This document shows positions 24,001 through 32,835 of a stretch of DNA of 64,000 nt, in pieces (positions within the stretch are counted from its first letter, which is position 1; the number at the start of each line of letters is the position of its first letter). The stretch covers positions 1-64,000 of the forward strand of contig JBHGBM010000017.1 in the NCBI GenBank assembly GCA_041946965.1, in the 5' to 3' direction. The stretch comes from JBHGBM01 sp041946965. Its GTDB lineage: Bacteria; Acidobacteriota; Terriglobia; Bryobacterales; Bryobacteraceae. The position numbers and the translations under genes were made by a program. The notes beneath the pieces were generated by a model. The model saw nothing but the letters and a program-made list of their open reading frames with translations. It searched no databases and was not told where the DNA came from.

Positions 24001-24540
24001 CAGGACCGCACCCATCGGCTGGTGGTCACGGGCATTTACGAGCTGCCGTTCGGCAGGGGCAAGCGCCTGCTGGCTTCCACCAGAGGCGTGGCCGGAAAGC
24101 TGATCAGCGGGTGGCAGGTCTCGGGCATCTACCAGGGCCAGTCCGGCGCCGCGCTCGGTTTCGGAGACGCGATCCTTTATGGGAACCTGAAAGACATTCC
24201 GATCGCCAATTCCGCGCGGACCGCGCAGCGCTGGTTCAACGTCGATGCCGGCTTCGAGCGGGCTTCGGCGCGGCAGCGCTCCTGGGCCATCCGCACCCTG
24301 CCTTCGCGCTTCAGCGGCATTCGGGCCGACGGCATCAACACTTGGGATCTTTCGGTCATCAAGAACACCCATTTCCGGGAGAGGGGCTACGTCGAGTTCC
24401 GGACTGAGTTTATCAACGCCTGGAACCACACACAGTTCAGCGCTCCCAACACGACTCCGACCAGTACGGCGTTTGGGTCGGTGAATGCGGTCGCGGTCTT
24501 CCCGCGCATTGTTCAGCTCGCGTTGCGGGTGGTGTTCTGA
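21073..24540 (+). CDS. Oar-like TonB-dependent receptor with carboxypeptidase-regulatory-like domain
   Basis: An outer-membrane receptor of 1155 residues of the kind expanded in Acidobacteria. It has a signal peptide (about 1-20), a carboxypeptidase-regulatory-like domain (about 22-105, beginning DARGDIIGRVSDPTGAVVAG), a plug domain (about 115-230) and a large beta-barrel ending in the outer-membrane signature phenylalanine (VQLALRVVF). The start is ATG 21073 with AGGAGG five bases before it; the upstream in-frame extension is non-coding. The substrate is probably an oligosaccharide or glycan fragment, judged from the downstream isomerase and hydrolase genes, but this is inference. A small hairpin follows at 24568. 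Confidence 0.92.
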   Translation: MRIQFLCPILALASVPGLQAQDARGDIIGRVSDPTGAVVAGATVRVVRTAANVQNTAITNETGDYTLAFLIPGEYELSVEAAGFKKFVQQGISVRVSERITMNVTLEVGSITETVKVVGEAPLVESATASLGQVVDQRRIAELPLKDGNPMMLADLSPGVFFTGTLAWSRPFDNSSPSSMATNGARSGTNEYTMDGAPNNGAMNGNVAYVPPTAVVEEFKIQTSTFDASVGFATGAAINVSLKSGTNDLHGTLHEFLQNTSLGANSFFSNTAGRPRDVNRQNRWSASGTGPVYIPKLYNGKNVTFWMYGYEGIADYFPRETLTTSVPNEKLKQGDFSDLLKIGSIYQIYDPKTIQLAPGGRTSRQVFPGNIIPASRIDPIAVKLLPFYPKPNLPGTADGTNNYTTPNSDTDNFFSHIFRIDHNFSENHRAFFRGHANRRFQRTAHQFRGTGLPPTNGTNNWRQNRGAVIDDVYVFSPQFLMNTRYSYTRYFEPVDALTSGWNPAEYGFSQKLVDQIRREDPRRLQLPEIAPAGYYALSASNRAANHAEIHAFAANFTRMVRAHTLRFGAEHRIYRNNNAGLGRGSGSLTFSTNWTRGPLDNSPTAPMGQGLASFLLGLPTSGYINVNDSLAQQATVPSFYFQDDWKITRKLTFNLGLRYEIDRPLTERFNRTVRGFDSAAALPIEAAVQANYARSPIPEVAPGQFRVRGGLTFAGVGGQPRTLWNTNTRNFSPRAGLAYQINIRTVVRAGYGFFYDLDRQSVNQIGFSQQTSLVPTVDQGVTFIASTADPFPNGWSQPTGASLGVMTYAGQSISFFNPDLLTPYMQRWQIGVQRELAGQTVAELAYVGSRGTRLRTSRALNAVPRQYYSTLPARDQPWIDYITAAVANPFYPLLPGTSLAGSTVGRSQLLRPFPQFTGVSYTTNEGYSWYHSLQTRFEKRLSAGYTVSVAWTWSKFMEATGFLNETDPRPERVISDQDRTHRLVVTGIYELPFGRGKRLLASTRGVAGKLISGWQVSGIYQGQSGAALGFGDAILYGNLKDIPIANSARTAQRWFNVDAGFERASARQRSWAIRTLPSRFSGIRADGINTWDLSVIKNTHFRERGYVEFRTEFINAWNHTQFSAPNTTPTSTAFGSVNAVAVFPRIVQLALRVVF

Positions 24541-24567
24541 AGGGAGAAGCACTGGAGTAGAAAGACC

Positions 24568-24582
24568 GGCCGGATAACGGCC
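24568..24582 (+). terminator. Short hairpin after the receptor gene
   Basis: GGCCG-GATAA-CGGCC, a perfect 5-bp stem 27 bp after the receptor stop. No U-tract follows, so it may attenuate transcription into the isomerase gene instead of ending it. Confidence 0.25.
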
Positions 24583-24625
24583 TTCAGTCCCATAATTGCT
24601 GGTTCAAACGCTGAGAGGAGTCTAT

Positions 24626-26038
24626 ATGAATCGTCGAGATTTCGGACGCGCCGTCGGCGCCGGCGCGCTGGTTTCGCCCTTTTCGCAAGCGGCGAAACCC
24701 GCCTACATCGCGGCCCGCGGTCCCGCCGAACCCGTGGGGTCTGTGAAGGCGGTGTTCAGTTATCCGCCTACGTCGAAACTGCGCGAGGAAGGCTATTATA
24801 GCTGGCCCGGCAGCAGCTTTGACGCGGAGGGACGCCAGAAGGAGTACTCCGCGGCGCTCCAGCGCGTGGCCGCGGAGTTGAATCTGCGGATGGAGATCGA
24901 GCGGAAGCCGATCGATACCAAGGCGGATGTGGAGAGCTTTCTCGCCTCGCTCAAGACCTCCCGCCCCGACGGGTTGCTGCTGATCCCGTTCAAGAAGAGC
25001 CACGCCGATAACCTGTTCCCGATTATCGACAACGCCGGACTGCCCGCCGTGGTATTCGGCGTCGTGGGCGTGCTGCTCAATCCGCAGTTGCGCGAGTTCA
25101 GCGCCCGTCCGAAGACCATCCTGATCAACTCGCTCGAGGACATTACCTCCGTGCGCCAGGCTCTGAAGCTCATCCAGACCCGCCGGCGCATGGCCGACAG
25201 CACCATCGTGAATCTGGCCGGAACCGCACGCCGCGAATCCCGGGTTCCGCACCTCGGAACCAGGGTGCAGCAGGTGCCGCTCCAGGATTTCTACGATCTC
25301 TACGCCAAGATCGGCAACAGCGAGGAGGTGAACGTGCGTGCTGCCCGGTACATGCGGGAGGCGGTGCGCATCCTGGAGCCCAGCCAGAAGGACGTGTACG
25401 AGTCGGCGAAGTGCTACCCGGTCCTTAAGGCGATCGTCCAGCGCGAGAAAGCCGACGCCATGATGATGACCTGCCTGCCGGGGCTGCGGCAGCCGCACAA
25501 GCACGTCCCCCCGTGTATGGGGTTCATGGACATGCGCGACGAGGGTATTCCCACGGGCTGCGAGTCCGATCTCGATGCGACGCTCACCATGATGTTGATC
25601 CAGTTCCTCTTTGACCGGCCCGCGTTCCAGCACAACCCGACGGCGGACACGGAGCGGAACGTCTATTTCGGCGCGCACTGCACCAGCGCGGCGCGGATGC
25701 ACGGACCGGACGGTCCGCGGGAGTCTTACGCGCTTCGCAGCCACGCGGAGGCGGGTTGGGGCTGCGTGCCCCAGGTGCTGTTCTCGGCTGGACAGAAGGT
25801 CACCTTCGGCAAGTACCACAGCCAGGCGAAGCCGCCCAACATGGTGATTTACTCCGGAACCATCGCCGGCTGCCCGGCCAATCCGCCCGCGGGAGGCTGC
25901 CGGACCAACCTGGAGGTCAAGCTCGACGGCGTGGAGCCGATGCAGGTCAAGAGCCACCACCTGTGCCTCTGCTATGGTGAGAACGCCGCGCAGCTCCGGG
26001 CCTTCTGCCGGATGCACGATATCACGGCCACGGCGTAG
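24626..26038 (+). CDS. Exported L-fucose/arabinose isomerase-like protein
   Basis: A 470-residue protein of the FucI/AraA-like sugar isomerase fold. A Tat-like leader (MNRRDFGRAVGAGALVSPFS) precedes a Rossmann-like N-terminal part (about 35-200) and the isomerase C-terminal part (about 290-470) with a CESDLDATLTMMLIQFLFDR segment and NVYFGAHC. True FucI enzymes act in the cytoplasm on aldose-ketose pairs. An exported homologue is odd, and the leader may instead be a retained, non-functional one. The start is ATG 24626 with GAGGAG upstream. It follows the receptor by 85 bp on the same strand, so the two may be co-transcribed. Substrate and activity are unknown. Confidence 0.7.
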   Translation: MNRRDFGRAVGAGALVSPFSQAAKPAYIAARGPAEPVGSVKAVFSYPPTSKLREEGYYSWPGSSFDAEGRQKEYSAALQRVAAELNLRMEIERKPIDTKADVESFLASLKTSRPDGLLLIPFKKSHADNLFPIIDNAGLPAVVFGVVGVLLNPQLREFSARPKTILINSLEDITSVRQALKLIQTRRRMADSTIVNLAGTARRESRVPHLGTRVQQVPLQDFYDLYAKIGNSEEVNVRAARYMREAVRILEPSQKDVYESAKCYPVLKAIVQREKADAMMMTCLPGLRQPHKHVPPCMGFMDMRDEGIPTGCESDLDATLTMMLIQFLFDRPAFQHNPTADTERNVYFGAHCTSAARMHGPDGPRESYALRSHAEAGWGCVPQVLFSAGQKVTFGKYHSQAKPPNMVIYSGTIAGCPANPPAGGCRTNLEVKLDGVEPMQVKSHHLCLCYGENAAQLRAFCRMHDITATA

Positions 26039-26042
26039 GCCG

Positions 26043-26062
26043 GACCCGTCCCCCGCCGGGTC
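26043..26062. terminator. Bidirectional hairpin between convergent genes
   Basis: GACCCG (26043-26048) pairs with CGGGTC (26057-26062) across an 8-base loop, exactly between two convergent reading frames. No U-tract is present. It is a weak candidate. Confidence 0.3.
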
Positions 26063-26579
26063 AGAACTCCGGCCTGAGCTCGATCCGCCAGTGAAATTCG
26101 CGGCTGGGTTCGAGCGCCACGACACCCCGGCGCAATACGAGTGAATTTTGCAGCCCGGCCCACGGCTCGGGACTGAAATAGCCCCGGCCGGGATCGCCCC
26201 AGAGGTTGGACTGCACCAGCGGCGCCGGCGGCAGGGCGCTCGCCTCGTGGCTGATGGTCAACAGCGGCCCCGCCGGATCCTTCAATCGCAGGCGCGGGTT
26301 CCCGCTGTAGCCGCCCAGCGAAACCGCCGTGCGCGCGTCGAAATCGGCCAGGCGAACCGGCGGGGTGAGGCTTCGAGGCCGGCTCTCGCCTGCCGGGAGC
26401 CCTTCGGGAGTCTTCAAAGACTCGACCGTGGACGGCGTTTCGAGTTCCATCGCCCCCGCCTCGCTGCCGGGCGCAAACGGCACGCGGAAGGTGATGTGGT
26501 TCCCGATGGAAAAGAACATCGCATCGCGGTTCTCCCTGGCAGCCGCCACGTCGTAGCGAATGGAGAGCCGGCCGCCCAC
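26061..26579 (-). pseudogene. Truncated aldose-1-epimerase (mutarotase) fragment
   Basis: The C-terminal half (about 170 residues) of a galactose-mutarotase-fold protein. It keeps the second family His in FFSIGNHITFRVPF and the Glu-containing motif YFSPEPWAG, but the N-terminal half with the first catalytic His is missing. The frame begins at the very end of the GHL6 gene (stop 26581-26583), and a GTG at 26579 could start it. Full-length family members are near 300-350 residues. An internal deletion that joined the end of one gene to the middle of the next explains the layout; an assembly artefact could look the same. Confidence 0.6.
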
Positions 26580-26580
26580 T

Positions 26581-28785
26581 TCAGGAAATCTCGATAACCT
26601 CCCAGATCCCGAGCCTGCCGGCATCGATCCAGGTCCACTCGCCCTCGGTCTTCATGCGCAGCACGCGCCCGCCCGGCCGCGTTCGGGCAATCCCGGCAGC
26701 CAGCCCCCGGGCCAGCCGGATCCTCACGTCGTGGACGGGTATGGCTTCATGCATGGACGCGCCTTCGCCTTGCGCCAGTCCGGCGCCCGTGCGGTTCAGC
26801 AGGTGCACGATGGTGCGTTTCGCCGGCTCGTCCCGCCACAACACGGTTTCGACGGTTTCGGGCGCTACGGCCGAGATGGGAGGCTCCACGCCAGCCGCCC
26901 AGATGGCGGCGTTCACGATGAGCTGGCGCGTATCGGTGTGACTGGTTCGGGCGTAGATGGACCCGAGCGGCGCGGCGGCATAGACCACCCGCCCTTTGCC
27001 GCAGCCTCGCGCAACCAGCGCCGGGATTTGCGTTCTTTCATGCGGCGGATAGCCCATGTGAAACCCGCGCAGGGGGTTTACGATCGTTCCGATGACTTCG
27101 GCGTCCGCCTGCGTCTTCGTTCGTGTTTGGAGCGTCTGGTACACGCTCATCGGGAAGTTCAGCGGGAGCCCTCCTGTGAGAGCGTGCTTACGTTCCAGGT
27201 TCACGAAGCTGTACCAGTGTTCCGTCATCCCCTGGTAATTCACGCCCGCCACCGCTGCGAGCGCGAAATCCCGCCGCAGGGCGCCGTCGCCGTTGCGCAG
27301 CGAGGTGCGGCCCGTCACCACCAGCCCGCCGCCGTCTCTCACGAACGATTCGAGCGGCGCGAGACAGGCTTCCGGCAGGCACTCGGCGGAATCGATCAGA
27401 ACGACGCGGGCGCCCCGGAAACGGCCCGCGGCCACGTCGCGCTCTGAGACGAGTTCCACAGGGACGCGTTTTTCCATCAGTGCGTGGTGGCATCCCTTCA
27501 GCCCGCTCGCGTGCAGGGATCTCGCCTCGCCCGGCGCCGAGCACTCGGTGGCCTTCGACCAGAGAACCAGCGCGTAGGGCACCCGCCGGCCCACGCCGCT
27601 CCACGGCTGCCGCGCGGCAACTTCCTCGAACGCGGGCTGGAGCGCCGCCAGGCTGCGTTCTTCCAGCGAGCCGTCCGGCCGGACCTGGTCGTAATACTGC
27701 GGGAATCCTCCGTGCGCGGCCACCGCGCTCATCTCCGTCAGCAGCGCGTCGGCGCCGCGCACCTGGTAGTCGCGCGAGGCGCTGCGGGCGCCTCCGGGAC
27801 GATTGGCGAAACGCCAGATCTCGATTTCGAAGGGTGCTTCCGGCTTGTAGGCCCGGTTGCGCTCGCAAAGCAGCGAGAGCCCGCCGTAGGTCTCGGTGAT
27901 GTGAAACTCCTGGGAAACGTAATCGTCTCCGTCGCAGACATCCCAGTCCGATCCGCCCGCCAGTCCCGCGCCGTTGTGCGTCACGGTGAGCTTCGGATTC
28001 ACCGAGCGGATGTGATCCGAGAGTTCCTTAAGAATTCTGGAATTCAGCTCGCGGCGCCACTTGGCGTAGGCGCGCCCCTCGGCCGAGCCGAGCGGGGGGC
28101 GCGGTATCTCCTTGCCCGTGGCCCGCCGGTAGGCCGTCTTGCAGGATTCGCAATAACACGGATTCACGCGCGCCCACCAGCCGAAGCAGTCCAGCCAGAA
28201 ACCGTCGAAATCGTAATTGCCGGAGAGCTCGGCAAGAATGTCCTTGATGTACTGGCGGTGCGGGCCGTTCATACAAACCACCGGCCGCTCTTCGCGCGAA
28301 GCGAGCAGCGGGTTGTCGTTGGTCAGCAGAACCGGCCGGCCATCGGCTCCCACGGCGCGCCGCTCCGGCGCCAGAAACGACCGGCGCTCGCGCGAAAGTT
28401 GGACATAGAAGAGCAGGCTGAGGCCGCGCCGCCGGCACAGGCGGGAGAAATCGGCCATCAGGTCGCGGCTGCCCAGCCCCGAATGCTTGTGAACGATTTT
28501 GGAATTGTAGTAGGCGTTGCCCTGGTTGCACTTGGCGTGCACCAGCAGAACGTTGCTGTTCGCCGCCGCGACCTGCGCGACGATTCGCTCGGGATCGAGC
28601 TTCTCGAAGAAGCGCGGCATGCCGGGGACGCCCTGATCGAGCGGGTCCGGCATCTGAAAATCCAGGAGGAAAACGCGCGGCTGGTTCTTGTACCAGGGCA
28701 GGCGGGGCGGAGCGGGCGCGCCGGGAACGGGCGCAGCCGCCAAAGCCCCCATCTTGACCACCGTTCTGCGGTCGATCACGGGCAT
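26581..28785 (-). CDS. Exported glycoside hydrolase-like protein (GHL6 / GH42-like)
   Basis: A 734-residue predicted secreted enzyme. A Tat-like leader (MPVIDRRTVVKMGALAAAPV) is followed by a TIM-barrel region (about 45-370) resembling the hypothetical glycosyl hydrolase 6 family, with YDFDGFWLDCFGWWARVNPC containing a likely catalytic Asp. A CxxC pair (CYCESC) may bind metal. A Rossmann-like domain of the GH42 beta-galactosidase trimerisation type lies at about 385-600 (VPYALVLWSKATE, VVLIDSAECLPE) and a beta-rich C-terminus follows. I start it at ATG 28785, not the in-frame ATG at 28824, because the leader follows it. It faces the isomerase gene convergently. The substrate is unknown; alpha-L-fucoside-like sugars are plausible. 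Confidence 0.72.
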   Translation of the reverse strand: MPVIDRRTVVKMGALAAAPVPGAPAPPRLPWYKNQPRVFLLDFQMPDPLDQGVPGMPRFFEKLDPERIVAQVAAANSNVLLVHAKCNQGNAYYNSKIVHKHSGLGSRDLMADFSRLCRRRGLSLLFYVQLSRERRSFLAPERRAVGADGRPVLLTNDNPLLASREERPVVCMNGPHRQYIKDILAELSGNYDFDGFWLDCFGWWARVNPCYCESCKTAYRRATGKEIPRPPLGSAEGRAYAKWRRELNSRILKELSDHIRSVNPKLTVTHNGAGLAGGSDWDVCDGDDYVSQEFHITETYGGLSLLCERNRAYKPEAPFEIEIWRFANRPGGARSASRDYQVRGADALLTEMSAVAAHGGFPQYYDQVRPDGSLEERSLAALQPAFEEVAARQPWSGVGRRVPYALVLWSKATECSAPGEARSLHASGLKGCHHALMEKRVPVELVSERDVAAGRFRGARVVLIDSAECLPEACLAPLESFVRDGGGLVVTGRTSLRNGDGALRRDFALAAVAGVNYQGMTEHWYSFVNLERKHALTGGLPLNFPMSVYQTLQTRTKTQADAEVIGTIVNPLRGFHMGYPPHERTQIPALVARGCGKGRVVYAAAPLGSIYARTSHTDTRQLIVNAAIWAAGVEPPISAVAPETVETVLWRDEPAKRTIVHLLNRTGAGLAQGEGASMHEAIPVHDVRIRLARGLAAGIARTRPGGRVLRMKTEGEWTWIDAGRLGIWEVIEIS

Positions 28786-28875
28786 AATGGCATGCAACTT
28801 AGGTCCATTCCCGGCAAATGTCAAGGAGCTTCGCGGAAGCGCCCTCGCGCAGAACGTTCGGACGCGGCCTCTGTC

Positions 28876-30288
28876 TCAGGCTGCCGGCCGTATGTTCTGG
28901 TTCAGGCGGAACAGATTGCCCGGATCGTATTTCTGTTTGACCGCCGCCAGCCGCGCGTAATTGCCGCGGTAACTGGCCGCGATCCGGTCTTCGCCTTCGT
29001 CCATGAGGAAATTCACGTAGGCTCCCCCGGCGGAGTGCGGATGGAGCGCGGACCAGTAGGCGCGCACCCAGTCGCGGTATTGCGGCATGGGCGCCGGATC
29101 GGGACTGACGGCGGCCAGGATGTGAGTGAACTTTACGTCCCGGTAGGCGAACGCCGTCGCGTCCGCCGCCACGTCGTGAACGGCGCCGTCCAGCGGGTAG
29201 ATATGCACGGCGGAGTGCACGGTCGGAATCTCAGGACCGTAGCGGACGTGCCCGGCGATCACCTGCTCATTGAGGCCGCGGACAAAATCGGCTTTCCAGT
29301 AATGGTGCAGTCCGTGCGGCAGCAGGGCGTCGAACATGCTCTGCACGGAGGGATACGGCGCCGCGTGTCCCAGCGCGAACGCCGGCGGGCCGAACTCGCG
29401 AAGGGGGCGGGTCAAGCGCTCGCCCTTCTTCAAGTCCCCGGAATACACGTAGACAATGCCGCACATGGTCTTCATGTGCAACTCCTGAGGGAACGGCGGC
29501 GCCGGCGGAACCACCAGGTAGGCGAAGAACGCGCTCAGCTCGCGCGGCGCGCCGGCCATGAAATCCGCGAAGAACCGCAGCGCGTCCGCCCCCTTCTCCA
29601 GCGGATAAAGCACCGGCCCCGCATACACCGCGCCGACGGGGTGCAGCCGGAACTCGAATGAGGTCACAATGCCGAAATTGCCGCCCCCGCCGCGGATCGC
29701 CCAGAAGAGGTCGCTGTTCTGGTTCGCGCTGGCGGTGAGCATGCGCCCGCCGGCGGTCACCACATCCGCCGAGATCAGGTTGTCGCAGGAGAGCCCGTAA
29801 CGCCGGGTGAGGTGGCCGAAACCGCCGCCCAGCGTGAGTCCGCCCACACCCGTGGTGGAAATCACGCCGCCGGGCGTCGCCAGCCCGAACACGTGGGTGG
29901 CATGATCCAGATCGCCCCAGGTGCAGCCGCCGTCCACGCGCGCGACGCGCTTCACCGGGTCCACGCGAATGCCTTTCATCCGCGAGAGGTCGATCACCAG
30001 CCCGTCGTCGCACGTGCCAAACCCCGGCACGCTGTGACTGCCGCACCGCACCGCGGGAGCCAGTCCCTCGTCCCTGGCGAAATTCACGCAGCCGATCACG
30101 TCCGCCACGTCCGCGCACTGCACTATCAGGCGCGGCCGGCGGTCGATCATGGCGTTGTATACCCGGCGGGCGGCGTCATAGGCCGCGTCCGCCGGACGGA
30201 TTACCCTGCCGCGCAGCGTGGAAATAAAGCTTTCAACCGCGGCCTCCGCGGACCGGGTTGAAACCGGCGCGGCGATAGATGGTCCCAT
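28876..30288 (-). CDS. FAD-linked oxidase (berberine-bridge-enzyme-like)
   Basis: A 470-residue flavoprotein of the p-cresol methylhydroxylase/BBE superfamily. The FAD-binding part (about 50-220) shows RCGSHSVPGFG, whose His is the usual covalent flavin attachment point, and the glycine-rich GVGGLTLGGGFGHLTRRYGL. The second attachment Cys of bicovalent members is absent (LATPGGV at that place). The C-terminus has the BBE-type tail YARLAAVKQKYDPGNLFRLN. No signal peptide is evident. Such enzymes oxidise sugars to lactones or act on aromatic and alkaloid substrates. The nearby amidohydrolases suggest a sugar-lactone route, which is inference. Confidence 0.85.
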   Translation of the reverse strand: MGPSIAAPVSTRSAEAAVESFISTLRGRVIRPADAAYDAARRVYNAMIDRRPRLIVQCADVADVIGCVNFARDEGLAPAVRCGSHSVPGFGTCDDGLVIDLSRMKGIRVDPVKRVARVDGGCTWGDLDHATHVFGLATPGGVISTTGVGGLTLGGGFGHLTRRYGLSCDNLISADVVTAGGRMLTASANQNSDLFWAIRGGGGNFGIVTSFEFRLHPVGAVYAGPVLYPLEKGADALRFFADFMAGAPRELSAFFAYLVVPPAPPFPQELHMKTMCGIVYVYSGDLKKGERLTRPLREFGPPAFALGHAAPYPSVQSMFDALLPHGLHHYWKADFVRGLNEQVIAGHVRYGPEIPTVHSAVHIYPLDGAVHDVAADATAFAYRDVKFTHILAAVSPDPAPMPQYRDWVRAYWSALHPHSAGGAYVNFLMDEGEDRIAASYRGNYARLAAVKQKYDPGNLFRLNQNIRPAA

Positions 30289-30392
30289 GTTGTCGCCCCT
30301 CCAAGGAAATGTGGGACCAGTTTCCCGCGATCGGATGCTCCCGTCAACTCCAGGGAGTATCCGCGAATACGTTCCGGATGTGAACGGAGTCC

Positions 30393-31802
30393 CTATTCGT
30401 TCAGCGGCAGCGGGAGGAAGTCCCAGTCGAGAATCATCTTCTCCTGCAACGCCTCGACGAGCTTGCGTTCGACGGCGGCCACGTCCTTGCGTCCCGCGAT
30501 GTTCTCCAGCTCGGCGGGGTCCTTTTCCAGGTCGTACAACTCCAGCACGGGGCGTGCGCCGAAATAAGCGCGATCGAATTTCGGCTCAAGCCGGCCCCAC
30601 AAATGCTCATCCGTCATCTCGAGCCAACTGCGCTCCGTGTAGCTGTCCACGGGCGAGTACTTCATCTGCGGCGTGCAGTTGTAAATCAGCTTGTGGCGAT
30701 CCGAGCGCGCCATGCGGGAGAGGTCGAAGGTGTGGGTGGTGGCGCCCTCTTTGAACGGCCGGCTGCCGTGCGTGAGCCGGGCCGCAAACACATGCTCGCG
30801 GGGGGCGCCGCCGCGATTCTCCAGCAGCGGCAGGAAACTGCGGCCGGACATCACGCGCGGTACCGGAAGCCCCGCGGCTTCCAGGAACGTCGGACCCAGG
30901 TCTTCTCCGGAAAGCAGGGAGTCGCTCGTGGAACCGGGGCGGATCCGCCCGGGCCAGCGAGCCAGGCAGGGCACGTTCAGCCCGGGGTCGTAGAGAGTGC
31001 CCTTGCCGTGGGGGAAGGCGAAGCCGTTATCGCCCAAGAACAGCACCAGCGTGTTTTCGGCGAAGCCGCGCCGCTCCAGGGCGTCGAGTACGGTCTGAAA
31101 TTCTCCGTCCATGCGCGCGATTTCGTCATAGTAGCGGCCGAGGTCTTCGCGCACGCCCGGCAGGTCCGGCAAATACTTCGGCACGGGAATACGGGCGCGG
31201 TCGTGCGGGTGCGGAATGGCATCCTTGTCCCAGGGATAATGCGGGTCGTTGAAGTTGACCCACAGAAAGAACGGCTTCTCCTTCGGCTTGCGGGAGAAGA
31301 ATTCGTCGAGGCGCGCGACCGTTTGCCCGGGCGGCGAGATGTCCACGTAATCCATGCGCCGCGCCATGGTGCGAAGCCCGTACTTCTTGTAGATGGGACC
31401 GCTCACGGGGCCGCCTCCGGCTCCGTCGAGGTGGTGCTGGCGGCGGCAAACCCCGGTGAAGTAGCCGGCCGCGCGCAGGTCTTCCGCGAATGTGCGCACG
31501 CCGGCGGGCAGCGGCGAGGTGAACCGCCCCATGCGGACCGCGACCGGCGAGCGCCCCGTCAGGAAGGCCGCGCGCGAAGGCACGCATTGCGGCGCCGCCG
31601 TGAACATGCGGTTGCAGCGCATACCCTCGGAAGCGAAGCGATCCAGGTTGGGCGTCCGAATGGCCGGGTTTCCTGCCGCGCCCAGAAACTCCGCGGAGTG
31701 ATCGTCAGAGAGGATGAGAACCAGATTCGGTCTGGACGCCGCCTGCGATTTCAGCAAGGCCGGCGCTAGCGTGGCGGTCATCTGCCGCCGTGTGAGTTTC
31801 AT
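30393..31802 (-). CDS. Exported formylglycine-dependent sulfatase
   Basis: A 469-residue arylsulfatase/choline-sulfatase-type enzyme. A leader (MKLTRRQMTATLAPALLKSQ) precedes the catalytic N-terminal domain. The metal-binding LILSDDHS lies near residue 29, and the modification motif CVPSR begins at Cys73, the residue that becomes formylglycine. A FLGDNG metal motif lies about two thirds of the way along. A C-terminal subdomain begins near LYDLEKDPAELENIAG, common in this class. The start is ATG 31802, two bases after the stop of the epimerase gene, so the two are co-translated. A long in-frame upstream extension overlaps that gene and is a shadow. It should release sulfate from a sulfated sugar or aryl ester in the periplasm. 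Confidence 0.92.
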   Translation of the reverse strand: MKLTRRQMTATLAPALLKSQAASRPNLVLILSDDHSAEFLGAAGNPAIRTPNLDRFASEGMRCNRMFTAAPQCVPSRAAFLTGRSPVAVRMGRFTSPLPAGVRTFAEDLRAAGYFTGVCRRQHHLDGAGGGPVSGPIYKKYGLRTMARRMDYVDISPPGQTVARLDEFFSRKPKEKPFFLWVNFNDPHYPWDKDAIPHPHDRARIPVPKYLPDLPGVREDLGRYYDEIARMDGEFQTVLDALERRGFAENTLVLFLGDNGFAFPHGKGTLYDPGLNVPCLARWPGRIRPGSTSDSLLSGEDLGPTFLEAAGLPVPRVMSGRSFLPLLENRGGAPREHVFAARLTHGSRPFKEGATTHTFDLSRMARSDRHKLIYNCTPQMKYSPVDSYTERSWLEMTDEHLWGRLEPKFDRAYFGARPVLELYDLEKDPAELENIAGRKDVAAVERKLVEALQEKMILDWDFLPLPLNE

Positions 31803-31804
31803 AT

Positions 31805-32824
31805 TCACGTGACGTTCCTTTGCGCCCAGAGGAGACTGGCCTCCATGTCTTCGAGTTCCCGCGCGGCCATCTGTTCCTTGGCCACCTTGGGGACCTCCTG
31901 CGGCTTGCCGGTTTCGGCCAGGGCCAGAAAGCGCGAGAACTCCCACGCCGGCGTGCTTAGGTAAGCGCTCCAGAATGCCGGCTCCAGGCAGCGGAAAACG
32001 CGCGGCCCGGTCACAATCACCTCCAGCGCCAGAGCCTTGCCCGGGCAGAGCGCGGCAAACTTCCTGATGTAACCCAGGATGTCCACGTTGCCTTCCCCCA
32101 TGCGCACCCAGCGGACCGCAACGCCCTCCGGCACGCGCCACAGGTAGCTGTCGCGAACGTGGCTGGTGAGCGTGTAGGGCGCGAGCACCTCCAGCGCAAG
32201 GTGCGGATCTTCGATCGCCCACACCGGATTGCCGGAATCGAGGCACGCGCCCACGAATTCCCTGCCCGCGGCGTCGATCAGCATCTTCAACTCCCGCGCC
32301 TGCATGTCGCCGGAGTGGTTTTCGATGGCGATCCTGATTCCTTCGCCCTCGGCTTGCGAACGCACGTTGCGGAGCACCCGGATGGTGTTCTCGATGTGCC
32401 GCTCGATTCCGCCATCGCCCGCGCGGTCCGCGGACGAACCCAGCACCGCGCGCACGATCGGCGAGCCGGCGGCCTTCGCGGCCCCTATCATGCGGCCCAA
32501 CTGCGCTTCGGCCGTGCCCTGCGCGGCGTCGAACATACGCGAGGAGGGGCAGATCGACTTCATGCCGATCTCGACGTCGAGCCCCAGTTTCGCGGCATGC
32601 GCGCGCACCTTGGCCAGGTGGTCTCTTTCCAGGCTGCCGAGAAAACGGATTTCGGAAAAGAACGCCACTTTCACCTTGCTGCGGGCGCAATAGTCCAGCA
32701 TTTGAAACGGCGACCAGCCCTGGCTGCGCACGCTGAACAGGTCGATTCCGAGCCGGAGCGGCGCCGCGGCGCCCGCCCCCGCGGCGGCGGCGCTCGCCAT
32801 GAAGACCCTGCGGTTCATCTGCAT
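31805..32824 (-). CDS. Exported sugar phosphate isomerase/epimerase-like TIM-barrel protein
   Basis: A 339-residue protein of the xylose isomerase-like TIM-barrel (AP-endonuclease 2) superfamily. A Tat-like leader (MNRRVFMASAAAAGAGAAAP) is followed by the barrel, with a metal-ligand-type IAIENHSGDM strand near residue 165 and GACLDSGNP near 190, then SHVRDS. These match the Glu-Asp-His ligand pattern of the family. It lies directly upstream of the sulfatase and probably forms a unit with it. Proteins of this group interconvert ketoses or inosose-type sugars; the particular substrate is unknown. The export signal is typical of paralogues in acidobacteria and planctomycetes. Confidence 0.82.
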   Translation of the reverse strand: MQMNRRVFMASAAAAGAGAAAPLRLGIDLFSVRSQGWSPFQMLDYCARSKVKVAFFSEIRFLGSLERDHLAKVRAHAAKLGLDVEIGMKSICPSSRMFDAAQGTAEAQLGRMIGAAKAAGSPIVRAVLGSSADRAGDGGIERHIENTIRVLRNVRSQAEGEGIRIAIENHSGDMQARELKMLIDAAGREFVGACLDSGNPVWAIEDPHLALEVLAPYTLTSHVRDSYLWRVPEGVAVRWVRMGEGNVDILGYIRKFAALCPGKALALEVIVTGPRVFRCLEPAFWSAYLSTPAWEFSRFLALAETGKPQEVPKVAKEQMAARELEDMEASLLWAQRNVT

Positions 32825-32835
32825 CTGGGCTTATG

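Noticed and set aside
27484..29661. 725-codon plus-strand frame opposite the GHL6 and oxidase genes
   Set aside because: It crosses two well-supported minus-strand genes and their intergenic gap and has no recognisable domain; high GC creates such open frames.
30393..32690. Single 765-residue fusion of an unknown N-terminal domain with the sulfatase
   Set aside because: The N-terminal 296 residues are an out-of-frame reading of the epimerase gene; the sulfatase has its own leader and start at 31802.
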